DNA from: Schaalia canis
GTDB taxonomy: Bacteria; Actinomycetota; Actinomycetes; Actinomycetales; Actinomycetaceae
Length of the DNA stretch: 64,000 nt
Reading direction: 5' to 3'
Assembly: GCF_003858455.1 (NCBI RefSeq)
Contig: NZ_RQZF01000002.1
Location: 1-64,000, forward strand
The notes beneath the pieces are model-generated. The model saw only the letters and a list, made by a program, of their open reading frames with translations, searched no databases and had not been told where the DNA came from. Numbering within the stretch: position 1 is the stretch's first letter; the number at the start of each line of letters is the position of its first letter. Both the position numbers and the translations under genes were made by a program. Of the stretch, positions 63,586-64,000 are shown piece after piece.

Positions 63586-64000
63586 GTGGAACTCGCGGGG
63601 GATCTAACCAAGGCGGAGCTTCGTTCGCGTATTCGTGTGCGTCGCCGTGAGCGTCGTCAAGAGGCTCGCAATCGTGCGTCTTCTGACGCTTGTGCGCGTG
63701 AGCGTGATGCTTTGCGGGCAAGTTGGGAGAATGCCTGTCTTTTCTTTGGGGTATCACCATATGCTCCCTCCACTTTTCCGGCTTTGTTCATGCCCCTGCC
63801 TACGGAGCCGGATGTGAGGGGGATTGTCGAGCGTACGCCTCGTTGCGTGCTTCCTATTGTGTGTGACGAGGCCGGTGCGCCGCTGCCGTGGCCGCAGTGG
63901 GGGCTGCATGTGGTGGGCGAGGATGACCTGTGGGTGGGGGATGCTCGCTGGCCCGCTCAACCGCGCACTCCGATTGACGCGCCCTTATGGGATGAGGTGA
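63586..64000 (+). CDS. 5-formyltetrahydrofolate cyclo-ligase (N-terminal part, cut by window end)
   Basis: An open frame from a GTG with GGAGGT ten bases upstream, running to the window end (138 codons). It begins VELAGDLTKAELRSRIRVRR and contains LPIVCDEAGAPLPWPQWGLH. The N-terminal K-x-x-L-R-x-x-x-R-x-x-R pattern and the divergent position next to glp fit 5-formyltetrahydrofolate cyclo-ligase, which makes 5,10-methenyltetrahydrofolate. The 3' end, including the ATP-binding loop, lies outside the window. Only 48 bases separate it from the minus-strand frame. Confidence 0.8.
   Translation, partial: MELAGDLTKAELRSRIRVRRRERRQEARNRASSDACARERDALRASWENACLFFGVSPYAPSTFPALFMPLPTEPDVRGIVERTPRCVLPIVCDEAGAPLPWPQWGLHVVGEDDLWVGDARWPAQPRTPIDAPLWDEV

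Noticed and set aside
1-64000. CRISPR arrays, insertion sequences, prophage or integrase genes
   Set aside because: No regularly spaced 25-40-bp repeats with unique spacers, no transposase or integrase motif, and gene content is largely chromosomal housekeeping.

Overview
This window comes from a high-GC Gram-positive chromosome. Several features point to the family Actinomycetaceae (Schaalia/Actinomyces type): BldC with the 32-residue ribosomal protein bS22, the SepX/GlpR-RimJ-Glp divisome cluster, a DUF3180 protein after the folate genes, the DisA/RadA pair, a sortase substrate ending in LASTG, and a DtxR-type iron box. The genus is inferred from gene content only. No phage, insertion sequence, rRNA operon or CRISPR array is visible.

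Layout. Positions 0.2-2.8 kb hold a sulfur-stress locus: an FAD/NAD disulfide reductase fused to a rhodanese, followed by two paralogous Cys-rich miniproteins. It is divergent from a CsoR-family regulator with CstR-like cysteines, across a textbook ATACCCC-type operator. Positions 2.8-3.36 kb are non-coding and repeat-rich.

Positions 3.4-22.4 kb, all on the minus strand, form a large sugar-catabolic region. An L-fucose operon (ribose-type ABC transporter, FucI, a RhaB-like kinase, a LacI regulator, a FucU mutarotase) has a promoter and LacI operator at its head. It is followed by a second operon: DeoR regulator, E2, E3, a fused E1 alpha-beta, a PHP-domain protein, a short-chain dehydrogenase and an unusually long zinc-type dehydrogenase. 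No fuculose-1-phosphate aldolase or lactaldehyde enzyme is present. The second operon may therefore carry an unconventional lower fucose pathway; this is the main hypothesis for follow-up.

Positions 22.7-25.9 kb encode two tandem L,D-transpeptidases. Positions 26-31 kb encode MenE, MenA, a small membrane protein, a histidine phosphatase and a U32 protein. Positions 31.1-36.7 kb encode bS22, BldC, a TrkH/TrkA potassium system, RadA and DisA. Positions 36.8-48.7 kb are a long minus-strand housekeeping run: dacB, a degenerate DUF2342 protein, tilS, hpt, ftsH, folE, folP, a giant FolB-FolK fusion, a DUF3180 protein and a membrane protein. Positions 48.8-53.9 kb hold ppa, an NlpC/P60 hydrolase with a 9-bp iterated operator array, an alpha/beta hydrolase and a RAMA-like protein.

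Positions 54.3-59.6 kb hold a beta-propeller lipoprotein divergent from an iron-box-controlled 1130-residue fibronectin-type surface protein. Positions 59.6-60.1 kb hold repeats and a tRNA-Ala(CGC). Positions 60.2-64 kb hold sepX/glpR, a RimJ-type acetyltransferase and glp, divergent from a 5-formyltetrahydrofolate cyclo-ligase cut by the window edge.
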